From assembly GCF_029873635.1 (NCBI RefSeq), contig NC_080420.1, positions 27,891,032 through 27,955,031 on the forward strand: a stretch of DNA of 64,000 bases. The letters are read 5' to 3'. Each line of letters starts with the position of its first letter. Position 1 is the stretch's first letter. The DNA comes from Malania oleifera (Eukaryota > Streptophyta > Magnoliopsida > Santalales > Ximeniaceae). The translations under genes were made by a program, and so were the position numbers. The notes beneath the pieces are model-generated. The model had not been told where the DNA came from and searched no databases. It was given only the letters and a program-made list of their open reading frames with translations. Below, piece after piece: positions 33,767 through 44,630 of the stretch.

Positions 33767-35716
33767 GTGCATACATTCAGTGGGGATCGAGGGAGCAATC
33801 AGATACCTCGGGGAACCGCTTATACGAATACAACTCCATCTAGAGTATACTCTCTTACTCCAGCGGACGCTGAGCATGCAGGTAACGTGGTGACAGGTAC
33901 CCTATTATTGCTTTCGAATAAAGCTTCTGTTTTGTTTGATTCGGGTGCAACCCATTCCTTTGTGTCCATAAATTTTATGGGACGGTGTGGGGTTGAGACC
34001 CAAGACATGAATGAGGTGTTATCTGTTACTACGCCAACAGGGAGTGTATCTTTCTGTAGGAAGATGTTGGTAGACTGCCTAGTGGAAATTCAGGGGAAGC
34101 TACTACCGGCGAATTTTGTGTTATACGACATGTCGGGGTTTGATGTCATTCTGGGGATGGATTGGTTGTTCTCCAGTTATGCTGTGATCGACTGTCGTAG
34201 GATGGTGGAAGTTTTAAGACCTCCTGGGGAGCAGAAGTACCAATTCGTGGGATCGTGTGTGCGTTCAGCGCCACGGATTCTGTTGGCACTACAGGAGAGA
34301 AGGCTACTCTTGGACGGATGTCAGGGGTACCTAGCTTGTATGAAGGAACCACTGTGGAATGAGTTGAGACTCGAGGACATTCGGGTAGTCAGCAAGTTCT
34401 CGGATGTGTTTCTAGATGATTTACCCGGTTTACCTCCGGATCGTGAGGTGCAGTTTACGATAGAGTTGCTGCCTAGTAAGGCACCAATCTCTAAAGCTCC
34501 GTAGCGGATGGCTCCAGTAGAACTACGGGAATTGAAGGAGCAGTTACAGGAATTACTAGACAAGGGATTCATTCGACCTAGTGTTTCACCCTGGGCAGCT
34601 CCAGTATTGTTTGTGAAGAAGAAGGATGGGTCGATGCGAATGTGCATTGATTACTGTGAGATTAACAAGGTAACTGTGAAGAATCGCTATCCTTTACCAC
34701 GTCTAGATGACCTCTTTGACCACTTGTAAGGGACACGGGTCTTTTCGAAGATCGACTTGCGGTCAGGATATCATCAGGTGAGGGTCAAATCATAGGATGT
34801 AGCAAAGATGGCTTTTTGAACCAGATATGGCCACTATGAGTTTTTGGTCATGCCATTTGGATTAACGAATGTTCCGGCGGTGTTCATGGATCTGATGAAC
34901 AGGGTTTTCCATGAGTACCTGGATCGATTTGTGGTGGTGTTCATTGATGACATTCTGGTATACTCAAATAGTTCGGAAGAGTATGAAGAACATTTGAGGT
35001 TAGTATTACAGATTCTGCGGAAGAAGAAGTTGTATGCTAAGCTGAAGAAATGAGAATTCTGGTTGAGTTGGATTGCATTCTTAGGCCATGTGGTCACTGG
35101 GGATGGTATATCAGTTGATCCTAGCAAGATCGAAGTTGTGGTCGACTAGGTAAGGCTGAAGAATGTGTAGGAGGCTCAGAGTTTTCTGGGACTAGCGGCT
35201 TACTATCGTCGGTTTGTAAAGGGTTTCTTTAAACTATTTGGACCTTTGACACGATTGACCAGGAAAGGAGTGCAGTTTAAGTGGACTAGTGATTGCGAGC
35301 AGTGCTTTCAGGAGTTGAAGCACCGGCTGATTACTGCTCCAGTATTAACCATTCCTTCAGGGAATGGTGGGTTTGTGATTTATAGCGACGCGTCTTTGAA
35401 GGGTTTGGGATGTGTGCTTATGTAGCAAGGTACGGTAGTGGCGTATGCTTCTCAGCAACTGAAGGAATATGAGAAGAACTACCCTACGCACGATTTGGAA
35501 TTGGCTGCTATTGTGTATGTACTGAAAATCTGGCAACACTATTTGTATGGTGTGCAGTGTGAGATCTTCACTGATCGTAAGAGCCTCAGGTATTTCTTCA
35601 CACATAAGGAGTTGAATATAAGGCAAATACGATGGCTAGAGTTGATTAAAGACTACGATTACACGATCAGTTATCACCCGGGGAAGGCTAATGTGGTGGT
35701 TGATGCATTGAGTTGA
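33767..35716 (+). pseudogene. Element D protease, reverse transcriptase and RNase H
   Basis: It is in the same frame as gag. The protease site DSGATHS is at 33938-33958 (residues 376-382 of the polyprotein) and intact. RT motifs: [20 protein letters not shown] from about 34589, KIDLRSGYHQ at about 34750, MPFGLTN at about 34850 and the catalytic FIDD at 34940-34951 with both Asp kept. RNase H: VIYSDAS near 35375, catalytic Asp at 35387. Stops interrupt at 34502, 34727, around 34790, 34817, 35051, 35147, 35168, 35423 and 35714. Most are CAG-to-TAG, CGA-to-TGA or TGG-to-TAG changes when compared with element E or the family. Confidence 0.92.
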
Positions 35717-37273
35717 AAGTCAGGGCCTACAGTTGTATTTGCGGTTGTAAGTCAGTGTCACATCGGACGGGATTAGGAAAGCTCAGGTATAGAGTTGGCG
35801 GTTGATGATCATCAGGCTTATCTTGCTGGTTTGGTGGTCCAACCAACCTTGTTTGAGCGTATAAAAGTCGTGCAGGTTAGTGATGCAAAGTTGTCAGAGG
35901 TTATGGAAAAGGTACAGCAGGGACTAGCTACAGAGTTTAACATCTCTGAAGGGGGTGTATTGTGGTTTGGGACTAGACTGTGTGTTTCGAACGATGATGA
36001 GATCACAAGGATGATTCTGGTGGAAGCGCATCGTTTTATGTATACGGTACATCCTGGTAGTACAAAGATGTATCGGGACTTGCGCAAGATCTTCTGGTGG
36101 TCTGGTATGAAGAGGTAGATTGCTCATTTCGTGGAGCAATGTCTGACGTGTCAGCAGGTGAAAGCTGAACATTAGAAGCTGGTAGGGCTATTGCAGCCTT
36201 TGCCTATTCCGGTGTGGAAATGGGAGTATATTTCCATGGATTTTGTGACCAAATTGCTGCCAGCGTTTCACGGGAAGAATGCTATCTGGGTGATCGTGGA
36301 TAGATTGATGAAATCTGCTCATTTCATACCGATAAAGATTGGCTATCCTTTAAGTAGGCTAGCAGATATGTATGTGCATGAGATTGTGAGAATGCACGAA
36401 GTAGCGGTGCCTGTTGTGTCGGATCGAGATCCGAGGTTTACTTCTCGATTCTGGATGAGCTTGTAGGAGGCATTGGGAATGAAGCTTACTTTTAGTACTA
36501 CATTCCACCCCCAGACTGATGGACAGTCGGAGAGGACAATACAGATTTTGGAAGATATGTTACAAGCTTGTGTGTTAGATTTCGGTGGTAGCCGGATACA
36601 ATTTATGCTACTTATAGAGTTCGCTTATAATAACAATTTCCAGTCTAGTATCGGAATGACACCGTTCAAGGCTTTGTATGGTTGAAGGTGTCGATCTCTT
36701 TTGTGTTGGGATGAGGTTGGTGAACGTCAGGTGTTAGGACATGAACTCATGCAACATACGTCTGAGAAGGTGGGTTTGATCTAGGAGAGGATTAGATCAG
36801 CTCAAAGTCGGCATAAGAGTTATGCAGATGTTCACCGCCGTGAGTTAGAGTTCGAAGTGGGAGGTAAGATACTTTTGCGTTTTGCTCTGATGAAAGGGGT
36901 GATGAGATTTGGGAGGTAGGGCAAGTTGAGCCTGAGGTATATCGGACCATTTGAGGTGCTTGAGCGAGTGGGTCCAGTAGCCTACAAAGTTGCATTACCT
37001 CTAACACTTTCGAGGGTCCACGATGTGTTTCACGTATCCATGTTGAGGAGGTATGTGTTAGATCCTTCACATGTAATTAGTTATGATGAGTTAGAAATTG
37101 GGGATACTTTAGCGTATGAGGAGATACCTGTTCAAGATCTGGACCGTAAAGTTCAGAAGCTTTGTTCCAAAGAGATACCGTTAGTGAAGGTATTGTGGCG
37201 GAACCACGAGGTTAAGGAAGCTTCTTGGGAACTAGAAATGGAAATAAGCTGGAAGTATCCACAGTTGTTTTGA
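35717..37273 (+). pseudogene. Element D integrase with chromodomain-like tail
   Basis: The frame is that of gag and RT, down to the true stop TGA at 37271-37273. The HHCC zinc domain is seen as HRFMYTVHPGSTKMYRD followed by CLTCQQ. The catalytic triad is complete: Asp at 36239 (SMDFVT), Asp at 36422 (VVSDRDPRF) and Glu at 36530 (GQSERT), the last two separated by exactly 35 residues. The tail has GPFEVLERVGPVAYKVALP and FHVSMLRRY, then VLWRNHEVKEASWELE. In-frame stops at about 35774, 36116, 36173, 36464, 36683, 36782 and 36917 disable it. Confidence 0.92.
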
Positions 37274-37528
37274 GCACTTGTACATGATCCTACTATGGGT
37301 TGGGATAGGTGGTTAGTCGTCGAGAGTGTGTGTGTATTGTGAACTCTTGAGACAATTGTATATGTAACCATGGTATTCTTTCGCTATAAGTGAGGGTATG
37401 TATGTGTATGTAGATGATGGGACTACACTGTAGTGGTCGCTAGTCTTTTTTGAGAGTAGTATATATGTGTTAATTGTATGTATGAGTCTATGAATGAGAG
37501 ATGGCAAATTTCGAGGACGAAATTTTTG

Positions 37529-37541
37529 TAAGGAGGGGAGA
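37529..37541 (+). other. Element D polypurine tract
   Basis: TAAGGAGGGGAGA lies just before the LTR start TGTAAAGACCC. Upstream the string GGACGAAATTTTTG is shared in form with element E (GAACGAAATAAGG at 60570). Confidence 0.85.
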
Positions 37542-37542
37542 T

Positions 37543-39296
37543 TGTAAAGACCCGAACCGTGATGAGTGGGTTTAAATAAATAAAAGAGGGGCAAATTGGG
37601 AAGTTGGCTTATTTCGTCAACGAAGCCTTTGTTCTTCTCGTCGACGAAATTTAGAGACTCGTCGATGAGGAGTTTTAGAAATCGGGAATATCAGGACTCG
37701 CCAACGAGGCCACCGATTCGTCGACGAAGGCTGTGGAAGATTCGTTGACAAGAACACCATTTCGTCGACGAATTAGGCCATGTCAATGGGCTATAAATAG
37801 AAAATTTCATTACTTCCTTACTAAGAAACTTCGATCTTATCTCTCTCTCTCTCTAGAACTCTCTCTACACTCCTTCTCTCTAGATTTCTTTGCCGATCGT
37901 TGCTGGAATCAAAAATCTGAAGTTATCTCGAGGATTGTGGAAGGATTCTCTACAATTTCTACAGATCGGAATCTCGTTTCGGAGATTTTTGGGTTTTGGC
38001 AAAAAATCGAGGTAAGGCTCCATTTTCAATTCTGATCTGATAGTTTAGTAGGTAACTGTCTCGTGAGCATATTTTGTACTGTGATTTGTAGGTTTTGGAA
38101 CTCGGTTCGTTGTTTAGGGACCTCGGAGTTCGGGATTTGTTATTCGGTGAAAAGGTAAGGGGAACTATGTTTATATTGGTTATTTTTAAGATCAGACTCG
38201 GTGAAACTATGGTTCACGGTCCTGTGTGTGTTTTGGCTACTCATTTGGGGGCATCTAACGAGGAAAACAATGGGTTTTTCATTATTACAATTTTAGAAAA
38301 AAGGGGGCAATGGACTGCATCCCTAGTTTTGTTGATAACCGAGGGTATATGTTGATTTATACTATGTTATTGGGATGGCCATGCCTTGACTTTGTTTAAA
38401 CTGTATTTGTTTGGAAAACCATGATTTATATTACCAAATGGGTGTGGTTTTTTTGGTTATATGAGTATGCATGTGCGTGTGATATGTTGAAATGCTAGTA
38501 GGAACGCGGTTCCAAATTGTTCCAAGTACTGAGAGTGTCCGGCTCTATATCCGAGGGCGTGATCCTATTCCGGTAGATCAGTCTGAAGGGTATGGATCCA
38601 CCAGTTATGCCCCGGTACGATGCCATGGGAGTCGAGGACTAGCCATGTTTCGATGGCGCCATGCTTTGTGGGTTGGCTACGGGCCAACGCCGTATTGTCA
38701 TGGACCGACTTTGGGCCGAAGGGTGTGATGACACTAGGATTACTGATCATGTGTATGTGTATGGGTGCGTGTATGTACTATAAAAATTAGTACTGGAATG
38801 CATTTAACTGCGTGTATGTTGTATCATGATAACACTCAAATGCCACACACCGATATAACTTGGTTTCTTCCTTACTGAGAGATGTCTCACCCTTGCTCTA
38901 CGTACATTTTTACAGGTCTTTTGAGTAACCGAAATTAGTGTCCTGGTGTAGGGAGCGTAGTGGCTGGTGTACTGCATTTAGCACTTGGGTAACTGCTAGG
39001 ACTGTATTTTTGGTGGGTTGCCATTTTGAGATGTATTTGGCCACCCGTTTGTACGTTTTGATAGAGCCATGTTCTGCTCTTATATAGATTCTTGTATAGT
39101 ACTGTATATGTTGTTATATATTGACTTTTTTTCGCTACGTATATGATTGTGTTTGGATGTGTTTAGGGTACCTGGGAACCCCACGGGATCGGACCCTCAT
39201 CCATTGTACTGTATCTTTGGATGTTTTATCAGATACAAGGACAGGTTAGATGATATTTTCACCCTTGGGTCCCATTTCGGGGTTCGGGGCGCGACA
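37543..39296 (+). repeat. Element D 3' LTR
   Basis: It begins TGTAAAGACCCGAACC and ends GGGGCGCGACA. It has one copy of each of the two segments that are duplicated in the 5' LTR. TATAAATA is at 37792-37799 after a TCGTCGACGA array (37612-37780). Confidence 0.92.
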
Positions 39297-39657
39297 ATAA
39301 GTACCTCGAAGATTTAAACCCTTATAACTATTTCTCTAAAAAAAATTTTTCAAAAAAAAAATGCTGGAGAACCTAGGGTTTATGCTTTCAAATGATTTTG
39401 CACAAACAAAATATAAGCATTTGAAATCTATGTGCAAAAAGTTTTCAAGCAAGAAAGTATTTCTCCAAGAAAAATTTACCAAGGAAATATATGGAGAAAG
39501 TTCTAAGCTTACTCTCAAAAAGATTTTAAAGTAAAAATAATATGAGAGCAGTTATGCTTTGAATGAAAAAATAAATGCCCAAAAAATATAACTCCTTAAA
39601 CAATCCTCAAGAGCAAAGAACTTGCTAATGAAGAGTGTAAAAAAAAATACTCTAAGG

Positions 39658-41189
39658 CATTTATGTAAGCCCTGTGTTATTCCAAACTCACACTTCTTCT
39701 TTTTGTTTAGATTTTAAACAAAATTTCAGATTAATAAGTTTAGGATGATCAACCAACGTAGTCCCTTTCGATTTCCACAATCAATGTTGATCAAGCCAAA
39801 ATGAATTATCCTTCGGTCTATTTAACAACCATACACTCAAAATTTAACAATTTAAAACATACACGCAGGTTGTAAGTATTACTGAAAAATAAAAGTAAGG
39901 AAGAAGAGAGAGACACAAGGTTTTATGAGGTTCGGCTTATACCCAACCTACGTCCTCGCCTTTGGCGAACCACCAAAGGATTCACTAGTTCTATTCCGTT
40001 AACGGGTGGAACAATACCGATTACAACCATTCCTTCCTTTAGGCTAGAGCCTGCCTCTCCAAATGATATTCCCTCGTTTGGTCCAAGGATTCTACAACCT
40101 TGAATCGTCTGTAAACAAGAACCAAGATAGAGAAAAGTTTGTGTACAAGATACACTCTCACAGCAGAGTAAGTTAGTATAACATTCAGCACAAGAATACT
40201 TCAAAGTAAAACTAATATAAAAGGATTAAAGCTCAATACTGAATTTAAATCACCAAATATCTTCCAAGTATTGAAAGATTCAGACTTTGAAGACTTTACT
40301 TCGAAGTTGGTATCAGCAGTAACTCAGTAGTTGAAGTTGGATGAACACAAGAGGGTTTGAAAGCTTTTTAGAGAACTTTGATTGCTGGAAATTTCTTGGT
40401 GTAAAAATCTTTGAAGTTTGAGGCAATTTATAGATGTTTAAATGTAATTCCTTTTCCCCCAAGTTTCCTTGGAGTAATCCCCAAATTTTTCAAAATAATA
40501 GTGCCCAAGAAATCCATTTAAAAAATCTTCTCGTTGGAATTTTTTAAAGAAATGTTCAAGTGGCAGTCATCTGCCATAGTGGAATTTTAAAACACAGAAC
40601 ACTAGTAGTCGTCTGCCTGAAATCAAGCAATCGCCTGGTATGACCACTCAAGCGCCTGGTTGTGCTCAAGCAGTCGCTTGGCCCCCTACCGCCTCTTTGA
40701 AAATATTCATTTAATTTGGGCAGTCGCCTAGCAAGAGTAGGCAGTCGCTTGGTCCTTCTATTTTTAAAAAACTTTATTTTTTAAACCCTTATTTTCTTTG
40801 ATTTGAAAATCATACTTTAGAGTTTTACTCAAAACTTTATTTCTAAGTTTCTTTTGATTTTATAAGAGTTTCAATTTAGTTTATATTTAAAGTTTACTTG
40901 AAGTACTTACATACAAACATCCTTAAAAACATATTCTTCTGATCTTCAAGTAAGTCCTTGTTCTTCTATCATCTTTGAGCTTCAAATCATCCTTCTTTCT
41001 TGATCTTTTTGGATAGTATTTTCTTCATAAACTTTATCATCCTTTTGAGCCTTGAACTCTCTCTAAGCTTTATCACTATCTTTAAGCTTTGCCTTCTTCC
41101 TAAAAATCTTTCACTTGAAATAAACCATATTAAACATATCATGATTTGTTATCATCAAAATAAGAATTGTAAGCCTTGTTAGGCCAACA
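39658..41189 (-). repeat. Element B 3' LTR (left copy), outer end deleted
   Basis: Alignment with the right copy starts at GCATTTATGTAAGCCCTG (about 39658) and ends GTTAGGCCAACA. The minus-strand TATA-like AATTTATA inverse is at 40426-40433. An array of GGCAGTCGCCTGGC units runs from 40562 to about 40765, starting 129 bp upstream of the TATA box. Confidence 0.9.
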
Positions 41190-41204
41190 ATCTCTCCCTT
41201 TTTT
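41190..41204 (-). other. Element B polypurine tract
   Basis: The minus strand AAAAAAGGGAGAGAT directly precedes TGTTGGCCTAAC, the LTR terminus. Confidence 0.85.
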
Positions 41205-41619
41205 ATGATGACAAATCGAGAGCAAAAATAATAATAGGAAATAATGCTCATGGCTCCCCCTTTCAACTAGCATGATATTTCAAAAATATTTATACAAACC
41301 ATGTTACTTGAAAAATGAATTCATACCCATATATATACATATTCTTACAAGCAATGGATTCATACAAGGTATTTCATATATATTCATAGTCTTACAAGCC
41401 CATAGCATATTTCATTTTTGCACTTCCTTCTCTCAAACACTCTCCCCCTTTGGACATCAATCAAAAAGGAAAAATGAGCGATGTAAAAACAACATAGTGA
41501 AGTGTTGCAGAACATAGTACTTGTAGATCTTACAAACACAAAATAAATACTACCCGGTGAAGTACTCAGAGATACGAATACATAGACAAAAGTGTTAAAT
41601 AGCACATAAATGAAATACA

Positions 41620-42831
41620 TCAATCAGAAGCTTCCATAGACCCACTTTCATCTTCTTCTTCTTCTTGTTCACCTGATTGTTCAACAGATTCATCATCACT
41701 AGATGGAGCAGAGCTGATTTCCATATGAGATTTGCCTTTGGAAGAGCCAGCCAGATGTTTCTCAATCTTGTCAACACGCTGAACAAGGCTTGAACAATGA
41801 ATTTCCATAGTAGAAACCTTCTCCCTAAGTGTACCAAGTTTATATCGCATTCCATCACTGAAGGTCATATAGTGATTTAAAAATGGAATGAACCATGAAG
41901 GAGTTTCTAGGTCAAGCTGTACTGAAGGGGCTGGCATGGAAGACTGAGGTGGTGGTGCAGATAAGATGTGACAATATCCCTTATGAAACCACCCTTGAGG
42001 AGAGTGCTTATATCCCATACGCTTAAGAATAGTATCTGAAAAGATATCGTAATGGGTTTTACTAGTAAAGTTAAATGATGGTGTGAGAACATTGAAATGG
42101 GCAAATACCATATTTAACATCCCAACATATGGTAGAATGACACGAGGGGCATAAACTTTCATAATGATCCATTTGAGAAGTAAACTTGGAAGATCTAGCT
42201 TTTTTCCTTTAAGAATATGCCATATAACAAAACAATCTAAGAAGGAAATATGATCATGAGAACCGGAACGTGGTAGGATATTAAATGTAATAAGTTTGTG
42301 CAGGATTAAAGCTTGGAGATTGAGCTGTTTGTAAAGAGGTGGATGCCCGAAGGAGATAGGTGTATCAATTATGACTAGGGGTAAAAATTCCTCTAGAGTA
42401 AATCCTTGGGACATTATCCATTGTTTCTTCGCAATGTGAACCTCAAAATCTCCTAGCTTGACTCGAAGAATTTTTCCCAAAGATATGGGAGTAAGATGAA
42501 TATTTTTCCCTAGAAGATTTGTTTTGATCCCATTTTCAAATCTCTTCATGTTAGCATAGAAAATCCGAACCACGTTTGGATAGTATCCTTTTGCTTGATA
42601 CGTAATAAACCATTCCTACCCAATTTCCTTAAAAAGGTCCATGATTTCAAGAAAATCAGTATTGACGAATGTAACATCAAGTATTTTACCTAGAATGGGT
42701 TTGACTGAAGTGATTTGATTTCTATAGAGTTGCTTAGCGTGAGGAGTTACTAACCACTTCTCTACTTCATCATTGTTGATCCTTGTGGAGGAAGAGGAAC
42801 CCTTGTTACCAACCGACTTGATCCATGGCAT
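41620..42831 (-). pseudogene. Element B extra 3' ORF, one in-frame stop
   Basis: Reading from ATG 42831 to the stop at 41620 gives 403 codons plus the stop, interrupted only by TAG at 42616-42618. The second part (317 codons) is fully open. It starts with VRIFYANMKRFENGIKTNLL and LTPISLGKILRV, resembling the plant proteins often named putative plant transposon protein; this match is by pattern only. Near the C-terminus there is a heptad-like stretch (LREKVSTMEIHCSSLVQRVD) and an acidic tail (EQEEEEDESG). There is no signal peptide or membrane helix, so it does not look like an envelope protein. It lies where SIRE elements carry their env-like ORF. Confidence 0.72.
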
Positions 42832-42981
42832 GTTTGTTTTGAAGAGGAAGGCTGATAAACCCTAGGTTTTATTCATGATTTGATGTGGAGGGTAGGTTTG
42901 ATTCACAGTTTTAGGTTGATTTGGAAGAGGTATTTGTGTGGAAAAGAGTAGGAAAGACGATTTTTTGAGAGAGAGGAGGAG

Positions 42982-43142
42982 TAGCAGGTGCCTGATAGAA
43001 GTTAAAAATACATAAAACAGGGTTTTAAAACCCTACCTTCCGCACGGCAGTCACCTGCTAGGATAAGGCAGACGCCTGTCAAAAATAAAATAAAATTGAA
43101 AGTCAGTAGCCTGGCACCTAGGTGGCAGTAACCTGCTAAGCA
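42982..43142 (-). promoter_or_regulatory. Element B internal palindrome array upstream of the extra ORF
   Basis: Copies of the B LTR palindrome lie outside the LTR: AGCAGGTGCCTGAT (42983), GGCAGTCACCTGCT (43047), GGCAGACGCCTGTC (43067), GTCAGTAGCCTGGC (43102) and GGCAGTAACCTGCT (about 43124). The array ends about 150 bp upstream of the extra ORF start. No strong TATA box is seen; an AATAAAAC lies at about 42868-42875. A promoter role is inferred from the matching layout in the LTR. Confidence 0.5.
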
Positions 43143-43249
43143 GAAAATTTGTTTAGTTTGCTTCTCGTATATGCATCATTCGTAATTCTCTTCTAATGAA
43201 TATGAATCCCTCTTCAGAGAGTGGCTTTTTGAATATGTCTGCTAATTGG

Positions 43250-44630
43250 TCATTTGTAATTTACAAATTCTAGCATTACATCTTCGTTTTGCACATGATC
43301 TCTCAAGAAGTGATGTTTTATGTCAATATGTTTCGTTCTTGAGTGAGATACTGGATTTTTTGAAATATTTATGGCACTTGTGTTGTCACATTTTATTGGC
43401 ATAGTTTGATATTGAATTTTGAAATATTTTAGTTTTTGTTTCATATACAATGTTTGGGCACAACAACTCCCTGCTGCTATGTATTCTGCTTCTACTGTGG
43501 ATAATGCCACAAAGTTTTGTTTCTTTGAAGACCAGGAGACTAAAGAGTGTCCTAGAAAATGACAAGTTCCACTTGTGCTTTTTCTATCTATCTTGCATCC
43601 AACAAAGTCTGCATCAGAATAGCTAATCATTTCAAATTCAGTTCCCTTTGGATACAATAAGCCTAGTTCAAGTGTGCCTAGTAGATATCTAAGGATTCTT
43701 TTAACTGTTGTTTGGTGTGATTCCTTAGGAGCCGATTGGAACCTAGCACACATACATATGCTAAACATAATATCTAGTCTACTTGCTATTAAGTAAAGTA
43801 AGCTTCCTATCATGCCTCGGTAATGCTTGGTATCTACTTGTTTCCCTTTTTTATCCTTGTCAAGACTAGTGGTGGTGCTCATGGGAGTTCCTATAGGTTT
43901 ACTTTCTTACATATCAAACTTCTTTAACATGTCTTTAATATATTTAGTTTGATTTATGAAAGTTCCATTTTTTTTCTTGTCTAATTTGTAATCCTAGAAA
44001 GTAATTTAATTCTCCCATCATGCTCATCTCAAACTCTTTTTGCATAGAAATTCATTACACAAATCCTTATGAGTTGCTCCAAAAATAACAGCATCAACAT
44101 AAATTTTTACTATAAGCATGTCTTTGTTTTTGGTTTTTATAAATAAAGTGCTATCTATTTTTCCTCTTGAAAAATTGTTTTGAATTAGGAACTTGCTTAA
44201 CCTTTCATACTAAGCTCTAGGAGCTTATTTCAATCTATAAAGCTTTTGTTAACTTAAATACATGATCTGGATTTTTTGAATTTTCAAAACCTGGAGGTTG
44301 TTTTACATATACTTCTTCATTTATATATCTATTTAAGAAAGCACTTTTTACATCCATTTGATAATCTGAAGTCCTTATAGGCGGCATATGCTAAGAGCAT
44401 CCTAATTGCTTCCATTCTTGCTACCAGGGCAAAGGTTTCATCGTAATCAATACCTTCTTCTTGATTATAACCTTGTGCTACTAGCCTAGCTTTATTTCTT
44501 ATAACTATCCCATTTCCATCCTTTTTATTTCTAAACATCCATTTAGTTCCTATGATTGATTTGTATTTGGGTTTAGGTATAAGTTCCCACACTTGACTTC
44601 TTTCAAGTTGATTTAGTTCCTATTGCATAG
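43250..44630 (-). pseudogene. Element B reverse transcriptase and RNase H
   Basis: RT begins near 44592 (MWELIPKPK-SIIGTKWMFRNK, then KARLVAQGYNQEEGIDYDET). The active-site motif YVDD reads YVDA at about 44089-44101, since the second Asp codon GAT is GCT. Stops and frame changes fill 43890-44330. RNase H is open from 43882 to 43250: YRGMIGSLLYL, YSDADFVGC with its catalytic Asp, KSTSGTCHFLG, VEAEYIA and KHIDIKHHFLRDHV. Neither part works in this copy. Confidence 0.9.

Larger units (their letters stand above)
30641..39296 (+). mobile_element. Ty3/gypsy element D with both LTRs
   Basis: LTRs at 30641-32485 and 37543-39296 bracket one long gag-pol frame. The flanks are ATAGG (30636-30640) and ATAAG (39297-39301), a 5-bp duplication with one change; the uninterrupted target in the left LTR of C reads TATGATAAATACC (24892-24904). 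Domain order gag, protease, RT, RNase H, integrase identifies Ty3/gypsy. The C-terminal KVLWRNHEVKEASWELE with KYPQLF resembles the chromodomain-like tail of Tekay/Del-type chromoviruses (inference). Confidence 0.93.

Noticed and set aside
33213..33776. 187-codon minus-strand frame in element D
   Set aside because: It is antisense to the gag frame, which has domain support; no domain seen in the antisense reading.
41620..42573. Envelope glycoprotein for the extra ORF of element B
   Set aside because: No signal peptide, membrane anchor or glycoprotein-like cysteine pattern; an acidic, partly coiled-coil protein instead.
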